Of a stretch of 64,000 nt of DNA, positions 49,248-58,007 are shown piece by piece. Position 1 is the stretch's first letter. Each line of letters starts with the position of its first letter. The notes beneath the pieces are model-generated. The model worked only from the letters and a program-made list of their open reading frames with translations. It did not search any database and had not been told where the DNA came from. The position numbers and the translations under genes were made by a program. Source of the DNA: Vulcanimicrobiota bacterium. Its GTDB lineage: Bacteria; Vulcanimicrobiota; Vulcanimicrobiia; Vulcanimicrobiales; Vulcanimicrobiaceae. Location: the NCBI GenBank assembly GCA_003161435.1, contig PMOS01000012.1, positions 1-64,000 of the forward strand. The letters run 5' to 3'.

Positions 49248-51959
49248 CTACATCGTGATTCGTAGCCGGAGCGATACCGTGCGCGCACCCGGGTACGACA
49301 TCGGGACGTAGGCGGCCGTTCCGTACGTCCACGGCAACGACTGCGCCGCGCCGTCGTTGGTCGGGATCCCGTTGCCGAGCGTGTACGGATTTCCGTTGAG
49401 TTGTTGACCGTACCACGCGGCGGTCGCCGCGTTGCCGCCCTTGTAGCCCGGCGGCCCGATCAGATAGGGGTTGCCCTGGAACTGCGTCGGGGTCGCGGTC
49501 CCGAACAGGTTGGAGACGTCGAGGATCAGCGTGACGCGCCGCGACAGGTCGCCTTCGACATGCAGCCCGACCAGGGTCTGCGGCGCCGTGCGCAGCGTGT
49601 TGGGATCGTTCCCTTCGGGCGTGCCGACGCTGGCGACGATCGGGTTGGTCGCCGGGTTGTACGGCATCGACGGGTTTTGCAGGAAGTAGTAGTTGTAGCC
49701 GGGGTTGAGGTTGTTGTCGTTGGGGACTTGCGTGGGCCGGCCGTTGGGGCCGAAAACCCAGGCCATCTTACCGTTCCCATACGGGTAACCCGATTCGTAT
49801 GAGAGTGACGGCTCGACGCGCAGGCGCTTGGACACATCGAAGCGATACGACAACGTCGTCGAGAGATCAGGCAGATAACTGACCGGAAAGAGATGTCCCG
49901 CCGCCACCGCTGCCGCATTGAGCGCGTTGTACGCAAACTGCGAGGCGCTCGAAGAATAGGCGCGCACGGCGTTCGCGTCCAGGGTCCAGCGTCCGGCCGA
50001 CGCCCAGAGCTCGATTCCATGTGCCCGCAACTCGCCGGCGTTCGTCGGGACGCCGACGCCGTTGGGGCTCTCGTCGGAATTGATCGCCGAACGGAAGTTG
50101 ACCGGAAGCACGTCGATGAGATCGAGCTCGCGCTTGGCGAAGTACGTCAACCGAAACCGCGTTCGGCCGTTGCCCTCGAACGAATACGTCAGGTCGTTCG
50201 AGCGCTCGGGCGCGAGCGGGCGGAAGGGCGCGGGGTTTGCCGTGTCGGTCCGGTCGGCCTCGAGCGGCTTCGGGGCGACCGTCGAGTGATCGAACGTGGC
50301 GCGAAGCGCGTAGCGGTCACCGAGCCGATACGATGCCGAGAAGTGCGGGTCGAGCGAGACGACGTCGTAGCTCGGTCCGTCGCTCGGCACGATGTGCGTT
50401 CCGTTCAGGCGCGCTGTTCCAGCGAGATCGAGCCGGGGTCCGAGCGACCACGTGTCGCCGAGATATGCGAAGTACGAGGAAAGCACCGGGCTCGACCGGA
50501 TGAACTCGTCAGCCGTCGGCACGACCTGGTCGAGGAAGCTGGAGTTGACGCGATACGCGGCGCCGTACCGGAGGTGATGGTGGTCGCTCGCAACCTCGTC
50601 GACGTCGTACGTCAAGCCGTACTCGCGGGCACCCTGCTGCGCGAACAACGAGATGCTGCCGTCGGGGAACGACAAATCGTCCCAGAACGGCCCACCCGCG
50701 ACGGAAGCGAACTGCGATCGATACAACTGGAGCCGCGTGAGCGCATGGTCCGACGTGTGCAGCCACTTCGCAGTGAACACGTTGTAGGTCCCGTGAACCG
50801 CGGACGGAAAGGTGACCGCTGCGTCGGGATTCGTCGTCCCCGGAAACCGGGTCAGCGCGCCGTCGAACTGTCCGAACGTCTCGCCGCCGATCGGCGTCCC
50901 GTACTGATCGTAGGTCGCGCTTCCGACCAGGCCGACGAACGACAGGTCGTCGTTCGGGTGCAGCTGGTAGTGGACGTTGCCGGCCATCGAGAACTGAGCG
51001 CGGTTCTGCAGCGCGAGGCCGTACGTCCCGGCTTCCGACGGATAGAACGTGCGACCGTCACCGTAGGCGAAGTCTTCGCTGCCGGCGGTCGCCGCGAACG
51101 CGTACCGCCAGCGCAGATCGCGCGTCGCCCAGAGCTTCTGCAAGCTGATCTCCTGCAATCGCGTGCCGGCGCCGGTCGCGAGCTCGAGCGTCGTGCGACC
51201 CGGGAAAAATCCGACCGCCGGGATCTGGTTGACGACGCCGCCCAATGTGTTCTGCGCCTCCGACGAGTAGCCGCCGAGCGCGACCGTCGTGTAGCCGATC
51301 CCCGTCGTCGGCAACTGCGCGCCGATGACGTTGCCGCCGGGCTCCGCGATCAAGCCTTGTGGTATCGGCACCGAGTCGTAGTCGAACACCGTATTGTCGA
51401 CCTTGCCGCCGCGCACCAGCACGTTTGCGAAGCCATCGTACGAGATCCCCGGCACCGATGAGACGGCACCCTGAACGGTTCCGGCGGTGTACGTGGCCAG
51501 CCCCGACGCCGACTCGCGCGGGCTCGTAGCACGCGCAGCATCGCCGGCGACCGTGAAGGTGTCGACGGTCGAGGCGAGCGGAAAGGCGCTCACACCGGCA
51601 CGCGTGCTGCCGATCGTTTGGAGCGCGCGCACGAGCCGGAAGGTGAGGCGCTGCGTTCCGCCCGGAGGCACGGCCACGCCCGGCTGCGCCGCCGCCTCGT
51701 AGCCCGGCGCCTCGACCGAAACGATGTACGTGTCGGGCGTCAGGCCGAGCAGCGTGAAGCGGCCGTCGGGACCCGTCGTTACGCTGCGCCGTTGCCCTTG
51801 CGACGCGACCGTCACGCGCGCTTTCGCGACCGGACCTCGATCGTCGGTGACGGCGCCGACGATCGACGCGGTGGTGGGTTCGGCCGCTCGAAGCGCGACG
51901 GGTAGGGCGAAGAGCGCAGATGCACAAACGGCCGCGAGCGCGCGCAACGGATGGTTCAT
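49248..51959 (-). CDS. TonB-dependent-receptor-like outer-membrane protein with N-terminal regulatory domain
   Basis: A 903-residue outer-membrane protein starting at the ATG at 51959 with a Sec signal (cleavage near RA-AEPT, residue 25). Residues 28-110 are a carboxypeptidase-regulatory-like beta-sandwich (ASIVGAVTDDRGPVAKARVT, DGRFTLLGLTPDTYIVSVEA). The plug follows (AVSSVPGISYDGFANVLVRG then GKVDNTVFDY). The rest alternates barrel strands. The final strand ends LRLRITM, with Met instead of the usual aromatic terminal residue. The organisation resembles receptors typical of eremiobacterotal genomes. No TonB box is apparent before the plug, so TonB coupling is unproven. The small membrane gene 44 bases upstream is co-directional. 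Confidence 0.8.
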   Translation of the reverse strand: MNHPLRALAAVCASALFALPVALRAAEPTTASIVGAVTDDRGPVAKARVTVASQGQRRSVTTGPDGRFTLLGLTPDTYIVSVEAPGYEAAAQPGVAVPPGGTQRLTFRLVRALQTIGSTRAGVSAFPLASTVDTFTVAGDAARATSPRESASGLATYTAGTVQGAVSSVPGISYDGFANVLVRGGKVDNTVFDYDSVPIPQGLIAEPGGNVIGAQLPTTGIGYTTVALGGYSSEAQNTLGGVVNQIPAVGFFPGRTTLELATGAGTRLQEISLQKLWATRDLRWRYAFAATAGSEDFAYGDGRTFYPSEAGTYGLALQNRAQFSMAGNVHYQLHPNDDLSFVGLVGSATYDQYGTPIGGETFGQFDGALTRFPGTTNPDAAVTFPSAVHGTYNVFTAKWLHTSDHALTRLQLYRSQFASVAGGPFWDDLSFPDGSISLFAQQGAREYGLTYDVDEVASDHHHLRYGAAYRVNSSFLDQVVPTADEFIRSSPVLSSYFAYLGDTWSLGPRLDLAGTARLNGTHIVPSDGPSYDVVSLDPHFSASYRLGDRYALRATFDHSTVAPKPLEADRTDTANPAPFRPLAPERSNDLTYSFEGNGRTRFRLTYFAKRELDLIDVLPVNFRSAINSDESPNGVGVPTNAGELRAHGIELWASAGRWTLDANAVRAYSSSASQFAYNALNAAAVAAGHLFPVSYLPDLSTTLSYRFDVSKRLRVEPSLSYESGYPYGNGKMAWVFGPNGRPTQVPNDNNLNPGYNYYFLQNPSMPYNPATNPIVASVGTPEGNDPNTLRTAPQTLVGLHVEGDLSRRVTLILDVSNLFGTATPTQFQGNPYLIGPPGYKGGNAATAAWYGQQLNGNPYTLGNGIPTNDGAAQSLPWTYGTAAYVPMSYPGARTVSLRLRITM

Positions 51960-52003
51960 CGAATCGTTCCTTCCGAGGCGCGGGTGCGCCTCGACGTGCG
52001 AAC

Positions 52004-52645
52004 TTACGAGTGCGCGAGCAGGAACGGCGGGGCGCGTTTGCCCCGCTGACCAATGGACGCGCGGGCGGCGGCCCGGAGCGTCGGACGTGCGCGGCGCGAC
52101 AGCGCGACCGGCGCTTGGGGCTCGATGTCGTACGATGCCGCTAGCGCGCGCAATACCAGCGCTACGCACATCCCGACCAGGAGGCGCAGCAGCGCACCGA
52201 CAGCGAGGATGCACAGGATGCACACCGCGGCGTGGAAGGCGAGCGCGACGATCACCGGCGCGCCGAGCCAGCCCAAACCGCCGGCAATCGTGCCGCCGCG
52301 CAGCGCGGCCTCGGCACTCTCCATCCCGTACACCCCGGCGAGCTGCAGCGCGCCGATCGCCGGCAGATCGCGCAGCAGCGACCGCCGCGACAGCCGGCTC
52401 GCCGTTGCCAGCACCACATCGCGCGCTGACGCCGAGGTTGTGCCACGCAGCATCGCGACGACGCGCGCGATCACGAACTGCAGCCCCAACACGCTCGCGC
52501 CGATCAGGGTCGGCACGACGCTGCGCTGGTCGCCGTCCGAGTAACCGGTTCCGAACAATCCGGCATTCGCCGACCACTCGACGATCGTGTCGCCGAGCGC
52601 AGCCGCCGTCATCGCGACGACCAGCGCGAGCGAGATGCGCACCAT
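52004..52645 (-). CDS. Membrane protein of unknown function
   Basis: The start is the ATG at 52645, which overlaps the CYTH-CHAD stop (TGATG), giving 213 residues. Helices occur at MVRISLALVVAMTAAALGD, VPTLIGASVLGLQFVIARVV, then about 90-100, PVIVALAFHAAVCILCILAV and LLRLLVGMCVALVLRALAA. The C-terminal tail is Arg/Ser-rich and ends RAPPFLLAHS. No family is recognised. Coupled to the preceding CYTH-CHAD gene by the overlap and directly followed by the TonB-receptor-like gene, so it may serve that receptor. This is inference from position. Confidence 0.6.
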   Translation of the reverse strand: MVRISLALVVAMTAAALGDTIVEWSANAGLFGTGYSDGDQRSVVPTLIGASVLGLQFVIARVVAMLRGTTSASARDVVLATASRLSRRSLLRDLPAIGALQLAGVYGMESAEAALRGGTIAGGLGWLGAPVIVALAFHAAVCILCILAVGALLRLLVGMCVALVLRALAASYDIEPQAPVALSRRARPTLRAAARASIGQRGKRAPPFLLAHS

Positions 52646-54135
52646 CAGCGGGTCCGCCGCAGGCGCCGATGCGTTCGCTTCGCTGCGCGCCACACCTTGG
52701 GCCAGCTGCGCCGAGCGGCACGTTCGGCGGCGCTCGCAATTGCAGCCAGCTCACCCGCCACGAACGCCTGCGTTCCGTCGGCGTCCAGCGAGCGCAGCCC
52801 CTCGCAAGCCAGGACGGCGTCATGCTGCTCGCCCAGCACGGTTTGCAGCCGCTCGGCATCGTGCCCGAAGCGTTCGGCGGCGCGGCCGGCGACCGGTGCG
52901 ATCGCCTCGGCTGCGTAGCGCACGCGCTTCGCGGCGATGCGAATTGCGTGCAGCTCGCGATCCGACGGCGGGCGCGAACGTTTGCGAACGCGGCGCCGCA
53001 GCGTTACCCACCCGTCGTCGAGTATCCCGGCAACCGCATCGGTCGCCGGCGCGTCGGCACGCGCGTTGAGCGGCGGACGTTTGGCGGCGTCCACCAAGGC
53101 GCAGAGCATCGGCACGTAGCGGGGATCGCGAAGCATCCCGCGCACGACGTCGTACGCACGCTCCCGCGCAGCGCGCATCGGCGCGAGCACGTCTTCAACG
53201 ATGTTCCGATCGCCCTCAGGCAGCGCGACGCTTGCACGCCGGAGGCTTTCGAGCACCACGTCGGCATCGCGCGCCGCCGAGAGCACGTCCTGCGGCCACC
53301 GCAGTCGGTCGCGCAGCTCGCGGGCCCAGTTCGCGTCGAGCAACGGTAAGAAGGTGCGCAGATCGCTGCGAATTCGGCGTACGCACACCCGCGCTTGGTG
53401 CACGGCTGCTGCGTCGGCGGCGAGACGCAGCGTCGCGTCGTAGCGAATGAAGCGCTCGACCGACACCGCGAGCGCTGCCCGCGCGACCTCACCGAGACGG
53501 GCGCCGCGGCCCGGCGGACGCACGTCGATCTCGGCAGCGCAGGCGTCGGCGCCCAACGCGCGCACGTTCTTGGGGACGGGATCGCGTTTTCCCGCGCCTT
53601 CTTCGCGCAGCAGCTTCCCGAAAACGGGCAGCAGCGCGTCGGGTGCGGCTCGCGCCAATTCGATCTCGAGTTGCCGGAAGCGACGCACGACGCGCGTGCC
53701 GTTCACCACGCGCACGTCGTCCTCGACGACCTCGGCTAGATCGTCGCCGCCGTCGCCCAGGACGTGACGGCTGGCGCGCAGCGTGCGCAACTCGATGACG
53801 GGCGACGGCATCACGCCGCGCAGATACGCGGTCGCGAGGTCGAGCGCGGCGGCTGGGATCGCGCTACCGTCGCCAGGGAACACGTGCTCTTCCCGAACGA
53901 GCGCGGCGGAACGCTGCGCTTCGGGGATTTTCAGCGTCCAGCCCTCGCCGCCGCGGAAGCGCAGGCTGCAGCCCCAGCGCGCTAAGCGCAGGTCCGGCGT
54001 ATCGTAGTAGACCGTGTGGAGACGCCGGAAGCGAACCGGCGACGCCACGAATCCGGCGAGCCGCGGATCCATGCGCGCCAACGAGAATCGCCGCGGTGCC
54101 GCGAGCTTGAGCTCCCGTTCGACTGCGCCGTTCAT
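52645..54135 (-). CDS. CYTH-CHAD domain protein
   Basis: A 496-residue protein. The CYTH domain is at the N-terminus: VERELKLAAPRRFSLARMDP carries the ExExK motif, and strands VYYDTPDLRLARWGCSLRFR and GGEGWTLKIP line a triphosphate tunnel. The CHAD domain (residues 235-490) is helical, rich in conserved His and Arg: AVHQARVCVRRIRSDLRTFL, LHAIRIAAKRVRYAAEAIAP. CHAD binds polyphosphate and CYTH hydrolyses triphosphates, so a polyphosphate-related role is expected. The start at 54135 overlaps the cytidylate-kinase-like gene by 4 bases, and the next gene by the TGATG overlap. A longer reading upstream is Arg-rich noise. Confidence 0.9.
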   Translation of the reverse strand: MNGAVERELKLAAPRRFSLARMDPRLAGFVASPVRFRRLHTVYYDTPDLRLARWGCSLRFRGGEGWTLKIPEAQRSAALVREEHVFPGDGSAIPAAALDLATAYLRGVMPSPVIELRTLRASRHVLGDGGDDLAEVVEDDVRVVNGTRVVRRFRQLEIELARAAPDALLPVFGKLLREEGAGKRDPVPKNVRALGADACAAEIDVRPPGRGARLGEVARAALAVSVERFIRYDATLRLAADAAAVHQARVCVRRIRSDLRTFLPLLDANWARELRDRLRWPQDVLSAARDADVVLESLRRASVALPEGDRNIVEDVLAPMRAARERAYDVVRGMLRDPRYVPMLCALVDAAKRPPLNARADAPATDAVAGILDDGWVTLRRRVRKRSRPPSDRELHAIRIAAKRVRYAAEAIAPVAGRAAERFGHDAERLQTVLGEQHDAVLACEGLRSLDADGTQAFVAGELAAIASAAERAARRSWPKVWRAAKRTHRRLRRTR

Positions 54136-54785
54136 CGCGCTTCGCCGGCCGGCAGCGGCACGCGGGCCGCCAGCGCGGTCGCGACGCTCGTCGCGATCTC
54201 CGTCGCGCGTTCCAAGCCGAGCGACTCGGTGTTGAGCACGAGGTCGTATTGGCGGCAATCGTAGAGGTCGCAATCGAAGTAGTGCCGCTGAAAGCGCACC
54301 CGCGCTTCGTCGGTACGGTCGATGCGCCGTCGGGCCTCCTCGCGGTCGATCCCGTAGCGCCGCGCGAGCTGATCGATTCTCCATGGCCGCCCGGCGCGCA
54401 GCAGCATCGGCAGTACCACGATCCCGTCCGGCCGCCAACCCAAGAGGCTTACGCCGCCGTGGCCGATCACGACCACGTGGCCGCGCGCGGCGTGCTCGAG
54501 CACGATCTGACGCACCGCATCGACGACCAGCTCGTCCGGCGTCTGCCACGTCGGCGCGACGGCCAGCATCGCGCTCGCAGCGGCGAGGTCGGCGATGAGC
54601 CGTTCGCCGGCGTTGGGCGCGCGTTCGATCCGCGCGGCGATGTAGTCGGCCGGCAGACCGTGACGTTCCGACAGCTCCGCGATGACGGAGCGCTCGTCGA
54701 GCAGCGCGCCGCCGAGCGTCGAGGCGACCGCCTCGCCGATCGTCCGTCCTCCGGCTCCCAGCTCGCGCGCGATGCTGACGATCAC
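54132..54785 (-). CDS. Cytidylate-kinase-like family protein
   Basis: A 217-residue P-loop-related protein starting with GTG. The opening MIVSIARELGAGGRTIGEAV is the typical motif of the cytidylate-kinase-like family (AAA_26 type), with GAGG in the P-loop position. Later parts are LLDERSVIAELSERHGLPAD, GHVVVIGHGGVSLLGWRPDG, and the LID-like ARRYGIDREEARRRIDRTDE then ARVRFQRHYFDCD. True Cmk makes CDP, but these relatives have no confirmed substrate. It is coupled to the CYTH-CHAD gene by a 4-base overlap, hinting at a nucleotide/polyphosphate link. Confidence 0.78.
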   Translation of the reverse strand: MIVSIARELGAGGRTIGEAVASTLGGALLDERSVIAELSERHGLPADYIAARIERAPNAGERLIADLAAASAMLAVAPTWQTPDELVVDAVRQIVLEHAARGHVVVIGHGGVSLLGWRPDGIVVLPMLLRAGRPWRIDQLARRYGIDREEARRRIDRTDEARVRFQRHYFDCDLYDCRQYDLVLNTESLGLERATEIATSVATALAARVPLPAGEAR

Positions 54786-54824
54786 GCCGGATGCTTCCCG
54801 CTGGGTCGCAGGGCCACCCTCGTT

Positions 54825-55826
54825 CTAGAGGCGCTGCTCCAGCGACCGGATCGCTTCGGGCGGGCCGGCGGCCACGAGCTCGTCGCCGGCTTGGAGCTGG
54901 GTCTCGGCCGCCGGCCGGAAGCGCATCGCTCCCTCCCGCTTGAGCGCGAGCACGAACGCTTCGTCGCCCTCTGGAAACAGCTCCGCGAGCCGCCGGCCGA
55001 TCCACAGCGAGTCGGAACCGATGGTGAGATCTTCGAGGAGCAGCTGCCCGTTGTTGGCGGAGAGCACGGTATCGACGAACTCGACCGCAGTCGGACGCAT
55101 CGCGAGGCTCGCCATGCGGCGTCCACCGATCGTGTACGGCGAGATCACGCGATTCGCGCCGGCTAGCCTGATCTTGCGCTCGGCATCCTGCGCGTTCGCG
55201 CGCGCCACGATGAACAAGTCGGGCTTGAGCACGCGCGCGGAGAGCGTCACGTAGATGTTATCCGCGTCGTCGTCGACGGCGGTGACCAGGCCGCGCGCGC
55301 GCTCGATGCCGGCTGCCTGGAGCGTCCCGACGTCGGCGGCATTGCCGTTCATCACGGTAAATCCCTCGGCCGCGGCGCGCTGCAGCGATTCGGGGTTGAT
55401 GTCGACCACGACGAACGGCATGTTCTCGGTGGTGAAGTCGCGAGCGATCTCGCGACCGACGCGCCCGAACCCGCACAGGATGAAGTGATCGTGCATCTTA
55501 GCGACGCGTCCCCGCATGCGCCGCTGCGAGACGTCGGCGCCGAGCTGTCCTTCGATCACGTAGCCGAAGAGTTGCAGCACCGTATAGGTCAGCGCGCCGA
55601 AGCCGAAAACCACGACACCGATCGTCCACCATTTGCCCGGCACGTCCATCGCTTGCGGCTCGCCGCCGCCGATCGTCGTGATGGTGGTGATCGTCATGTA
55701 GAACGCGTCGAACGCCGACCAGCGTTCGAGCGCAGCGTAACCTGCCGTCGCGATCGCCACCACGGCGACCAGCAGCGTCGCCGCGATCGCCAACCGCCCT
55801 GAGAGAACGGAGCGCTGGTGCATCAT
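54825..55826 (-). CDS. Potassium-channel/TrkA-N (RCK) protein with unusual selectivity filter
   Basis: A 333-residue two-helix channel with a cytoplasmic RCK module. The helices are LAIAATLLVAVVAIATAGYA and WTIGVVVFGFGALTYTVLQL. Between them is the pore loop FDAFYMTITTITTIGGGEPQ. The usual K+ filter is T-V/I-G-Y/F-G, but here it is TIGGGE, with Gly where the aromatic residue should be. The RCK part has the NAD-type motif HFILCGFGRVGREIARDFTT and a C-terminal TrkA-C region (SDSLWIGRRLAELFPEGDEA). Regulation by nucleotide or cation binding is expected. It lies 39 bases upstream of the cytidylate-kinase-like gene. Confidence 0.85.
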   Translation of the reverse strand: MMHQRSVLSGRLAIAATLLVAVVAIATAGYAALERWSAFDAFYMTITTITTIGGGEPQAMDVPGKWWTIGVVVFGFGALTYTVLQLFGYVIEGQLGADVSQRRMRGRVAKMHDHFILCGFGRVGREIARDFTTENMPFVVVDINPESLQRAAAEGFTVMNGNAADVGTLQAAGIERARGLVTAVDDDADNIYVTLSARVLKPDLFIVARANAQDAERKIRLAGANRVISPYTIGGRRMASLAMRPTAVEFVDTVLSANNGQLLLEDLTIGSDSLWIGRRLAELFPEGDEAFVLALKREGAMRFRPAAETQLQAGDELVAAGPPEAIRSLEQRL

Positions 55827-55853
55827 ACACGGACCCTGGCGCCTTCGCGCCGG

Positions 55854-57398
55854 CTAGCGGTTGTTCCGCCGTAGGGCGATCCGCCCGCCGTCGTAATCGA
55901 ACCACCAGTCAAAGAACCTCATCTCGTCGGTGCCGATAATGCCGTCGATTGGGATGTCGATCGCATCCGGGCTGTCGTTGGGAACCTCGACACCGACGAT
56001 GATGTCGCGAAACGCCAGCGGGCCGAGCCGGAACAAGGACACCTTGTGCGCCCGCACCCGGATCGATCCCTCGAGATAGTGCTCCTCTTCGTCCGTTCGC
56101 CGGCCCTCCGCCGATCCGAACGCCGACAGCGACCAGTAGGCGTCGATCTCGTGCCCGTACCGCCGTGCGAACGGCGCGAACACAAAGAGATTCGGCGAAC
56201 CGGTATCCAGCGCGAAGCGGTCGCCGAAAGCCGAACCGAAGGCCGCGTGCACCAGCGGTATCCCCTCGTCGAAATACGCGCTCATGACCGTGTTGCGCGG
56301 ATCCGTAAAGGCGGCCTCCGCCGCCTCCTGCGTCATCACCTCGACCCGTGCGTTCCCATAGTCGATGTGCACGACATGGCCTAGAAAGAAGTCGTATCCC
56401 AAGATCCCGTCGACTCCGACCGGGATAGCCAACGCCGACACGTCGTTCAGCGTCAACGTTCCGACGGTCATCGCCGGCACGGTTGCGTGCTCGAGGACGA
56501 TCTCGGAGGGCAACGTCTGCGCCAGGCGCCGGTCGAGCGTGATGCTGGCCGTTCCCGTGTCCAGGACAAAGATCGCCCGACGCTTTCCGAGGGCGACGTT
56601 GACCGAGATGCGCCCACCGGCGAAGGATGCCGGCAATTGCACGATCCCACTCGACGGCGGCAGGGGTGCCGCGAAAAGCCGCTTGGTCTGCGGGATCGCG
56701 ACCTCGACATCCGCGATTGCCTCCGGCGCCACGTCGTCGACCGCGACGTCGAGATCGTGTGACGCGTCGCCGTCAGCCACGTGCCACCGGCTCGGACGAC
56801 GCGTGCCCGCGACCGCTTCGAAGCCGCTGAACGTGGTGACGATCGTGCGTTTGCCCTCACGGGTCATCTCGCGGGCGATTACCCCACTCGTCTTGTCGAC
56901 GTAGAACCAGTGCGGCTTGTCGCGCGGCGGCCGGTCGACGACGAGCCAGGCCGCGCCGAACCGAGTCGATTCGCCCGCGAGCGTACATTCGGACCAGGCA
57001 AAGGGAAAAATACTCTGCGGGAGCCGGTCGATAGCGTCGCCCTGATCGTCGGAAAGCGTGGCGTGCGTGACCCCGTTCGCGTCGGCACGCCAGCGAACTC
57101 CATCGCTTCGCCCGCCCGCATACTCGGCGTTGCCGAGAACGACCGTGGCGCGGAAATCCGCGCCGCGCACGGCGACACGAACGGGCAATTGACGGCCCTC
57201 GTTGCGGTACGTCCAACGTTCGCGCCGCTGCGCATACCGTGCTTCCGGCGTGCCGGTGGCCTCGGCGTTCAAGCGCATGACCTCGGCGAGCGTGCCGTGC
57301 GCCGGGCGCAAGTCGGGCGGTTGCCACTCGGCCGACGCCGTCGCGGGCCAGGCAACCGCGCAGGCGAACGCAACGGCCGGCGCGAGCCCGCGAATCAC
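55854..57398 (-). CDS. Secreted protein with two aspartyl-protease-like domains
   Basis: A 514-residue protein. The GTG at 57398 overlaps the NUDIX stop by 4 bases and opens a Sec signal (MIRGLAPAVAFACAVAWPAT, cleavage near ASA-EWQ). Two retropepsin-like motifs occur: FVLDTGTASITLDRRLAQTL near residue 290 and FALDTGSPNLFVFAPFARRY near residue 395, each followed by a hydrophobic ILGYDFF or IIGTDEM segment (the typical companion motif). A single chain might therefore fold as a two-lobed, pepsin-like protease, a layout seen in bacterial aspartyl-protease-like secreted proteins. The first 250 residues form an unassigned beta-rich region. Confidence 0.75.
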   Translation of the reverse strand: MIRGLAPAVAFACAVAWPATASAEWQPPDLRPAHGTLAEVMRLNAEATGTPEARYAQRRERWTYRNEGRQLPVRVAVRGADFRATVVLGNAEYAGGRSDGVRWRADANGVTHATLSDDQGDAIDRLPQSIFPFAWSECTLAGESTRFGAAWLVVDRPPRDKPHWFYVDKTSGVIAREMTREGKRTIVTTFSGFEAVAGTRRPSRWHVADGDASHDLDVAVDDVAPEAIADVEVAIPQTKRLFAAPLPPSSGIVQLPASFAGGRISVNVALGKRRAIFVLDTGTASITLDRRLAQTLPSEIVLEHATVPAMTVGTLTLNDVSALAIPVGVDGILGYDFFLGHVVHIDYGNARVEVMTQEAAEAAFTDPRNTVMSAYFDEGIPLVHAAFGSAFGDRFALDTGSPNLFVFAPFARRYGHEIDAYWSLSAFGSAEGRRTDEEEHYLEGSIRVRAHKVSLFRLGPLAFRDIIVGVEVPNDSPDAIDIPIDGIIGTDEMRFFDWWFDYDGGRIALRRNNR

Positions 57399-57943
57399 GG
57401 CGCGAACGCGGTCTCGACGGCGGCGCGCAACGGGTTCGCGGCGTCGTTCCAAGCTTCGACGAACCGACGCAAGATATGGCCGGTCAGCCCCCACACGCGG
57501 CGCGTCTCGAAGTCGAGAATGTAGGTCTCCACGCTTTGCTCGCCGACGATGACCGTGCCGGATTGCAAACTTTCGATGATGAAGGCCAGCGGAATCGTGA
57601 ACACCGCCGCCGTCTCCGTCCCGTCGATCGTCAACGGCCCAGGGTCGACGGTCGCGACGAACGGCGTGACATCGAAATTGTTCGCACGCCGCTGGCTCAC
57701 GATCGGCAGCTGTGCCAGGATCGTCACCCGCTCGGGAGCGACCCCCACTTCCTCGCGCATCTCGCGCAGCGCCGTCCGGCGCAGGTCGCCGCCGTCGGCC
57801 GGATCGACCGAGCCGCCGGGCAGCGCGATCTGACCCGGATGGTCGCGCAGGTGCGCTGCGCGCTCGATGAAGATGACGCCGTGCGGCGCCGGCGTGAGGA
57901 TCGCGACGACGACGGCCGCGGTTCGGCGGACGGCTGCTGCCAA
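57395..57943 (-). CDS. NUDIX hydrolase, CoA pyrophosphatase type
   Basis: A 182-residue NUDIX enzyme. The NUDIX box is GSVDPADGGDLRRTALREMR then EEVGV. Just before it, ERAAHLRDHPGQIALPGGS matches the NuCoA motif of CoA and acyl-CoA pyrophosphatases. It should cleave CoA to 4'-phosphopantetheine and 3',5'-ADP. The first conserved Glu of the box is replaced by Asp-Pro-Ala-Asp spacing, which differs from the standard box. The start is a TTG at 57943, with no ATG available. The stop overlaps the aspartyl-protease-like gene by 4 bases. It is divergent from the RND pump. Confidence 0.85.
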   Translation of the reverse strand: MAAAVRRTAAVVVAILTPAPHGVIFIERAAHLRDHPGQIALPGGSVDPADGGDLRRTALREMREEVGVAPERVTILAQLPIVSQRRANNFDVTPFVATVDPGPLTIDGTETAAVFTIPLAFIIESLQSGTVIVGEQSVETYILDFETRRVWGLTGHILRRFVEAWNDAANPLRAAVETAFAP

Positions 57944-58007
57944 GGCTACTCCGGCTGCCTCATCGGCCAGCGGCTTCGACGCGACGAACGCAAACCTCCC
58001 GCGCGGG

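Noticed and set aside
49248-52859. Very long open frame covering the TonB-receptor-like gene and much upstream sequence
   Set aside because: The part before the ATG at 51959 is Arg-rich and lies antisense or out of frame to the small membrane gene; only 49248-51959 has a signal peptide and family sequence.
52645-55005. N-terminal extension of the CYTH-CHAD frame
   Set aside because: It overlaps the cytidylate-kinase-like and channel genes in another frame and is Arg-rich; the ExExK motif directly follows the ATG at 54135.
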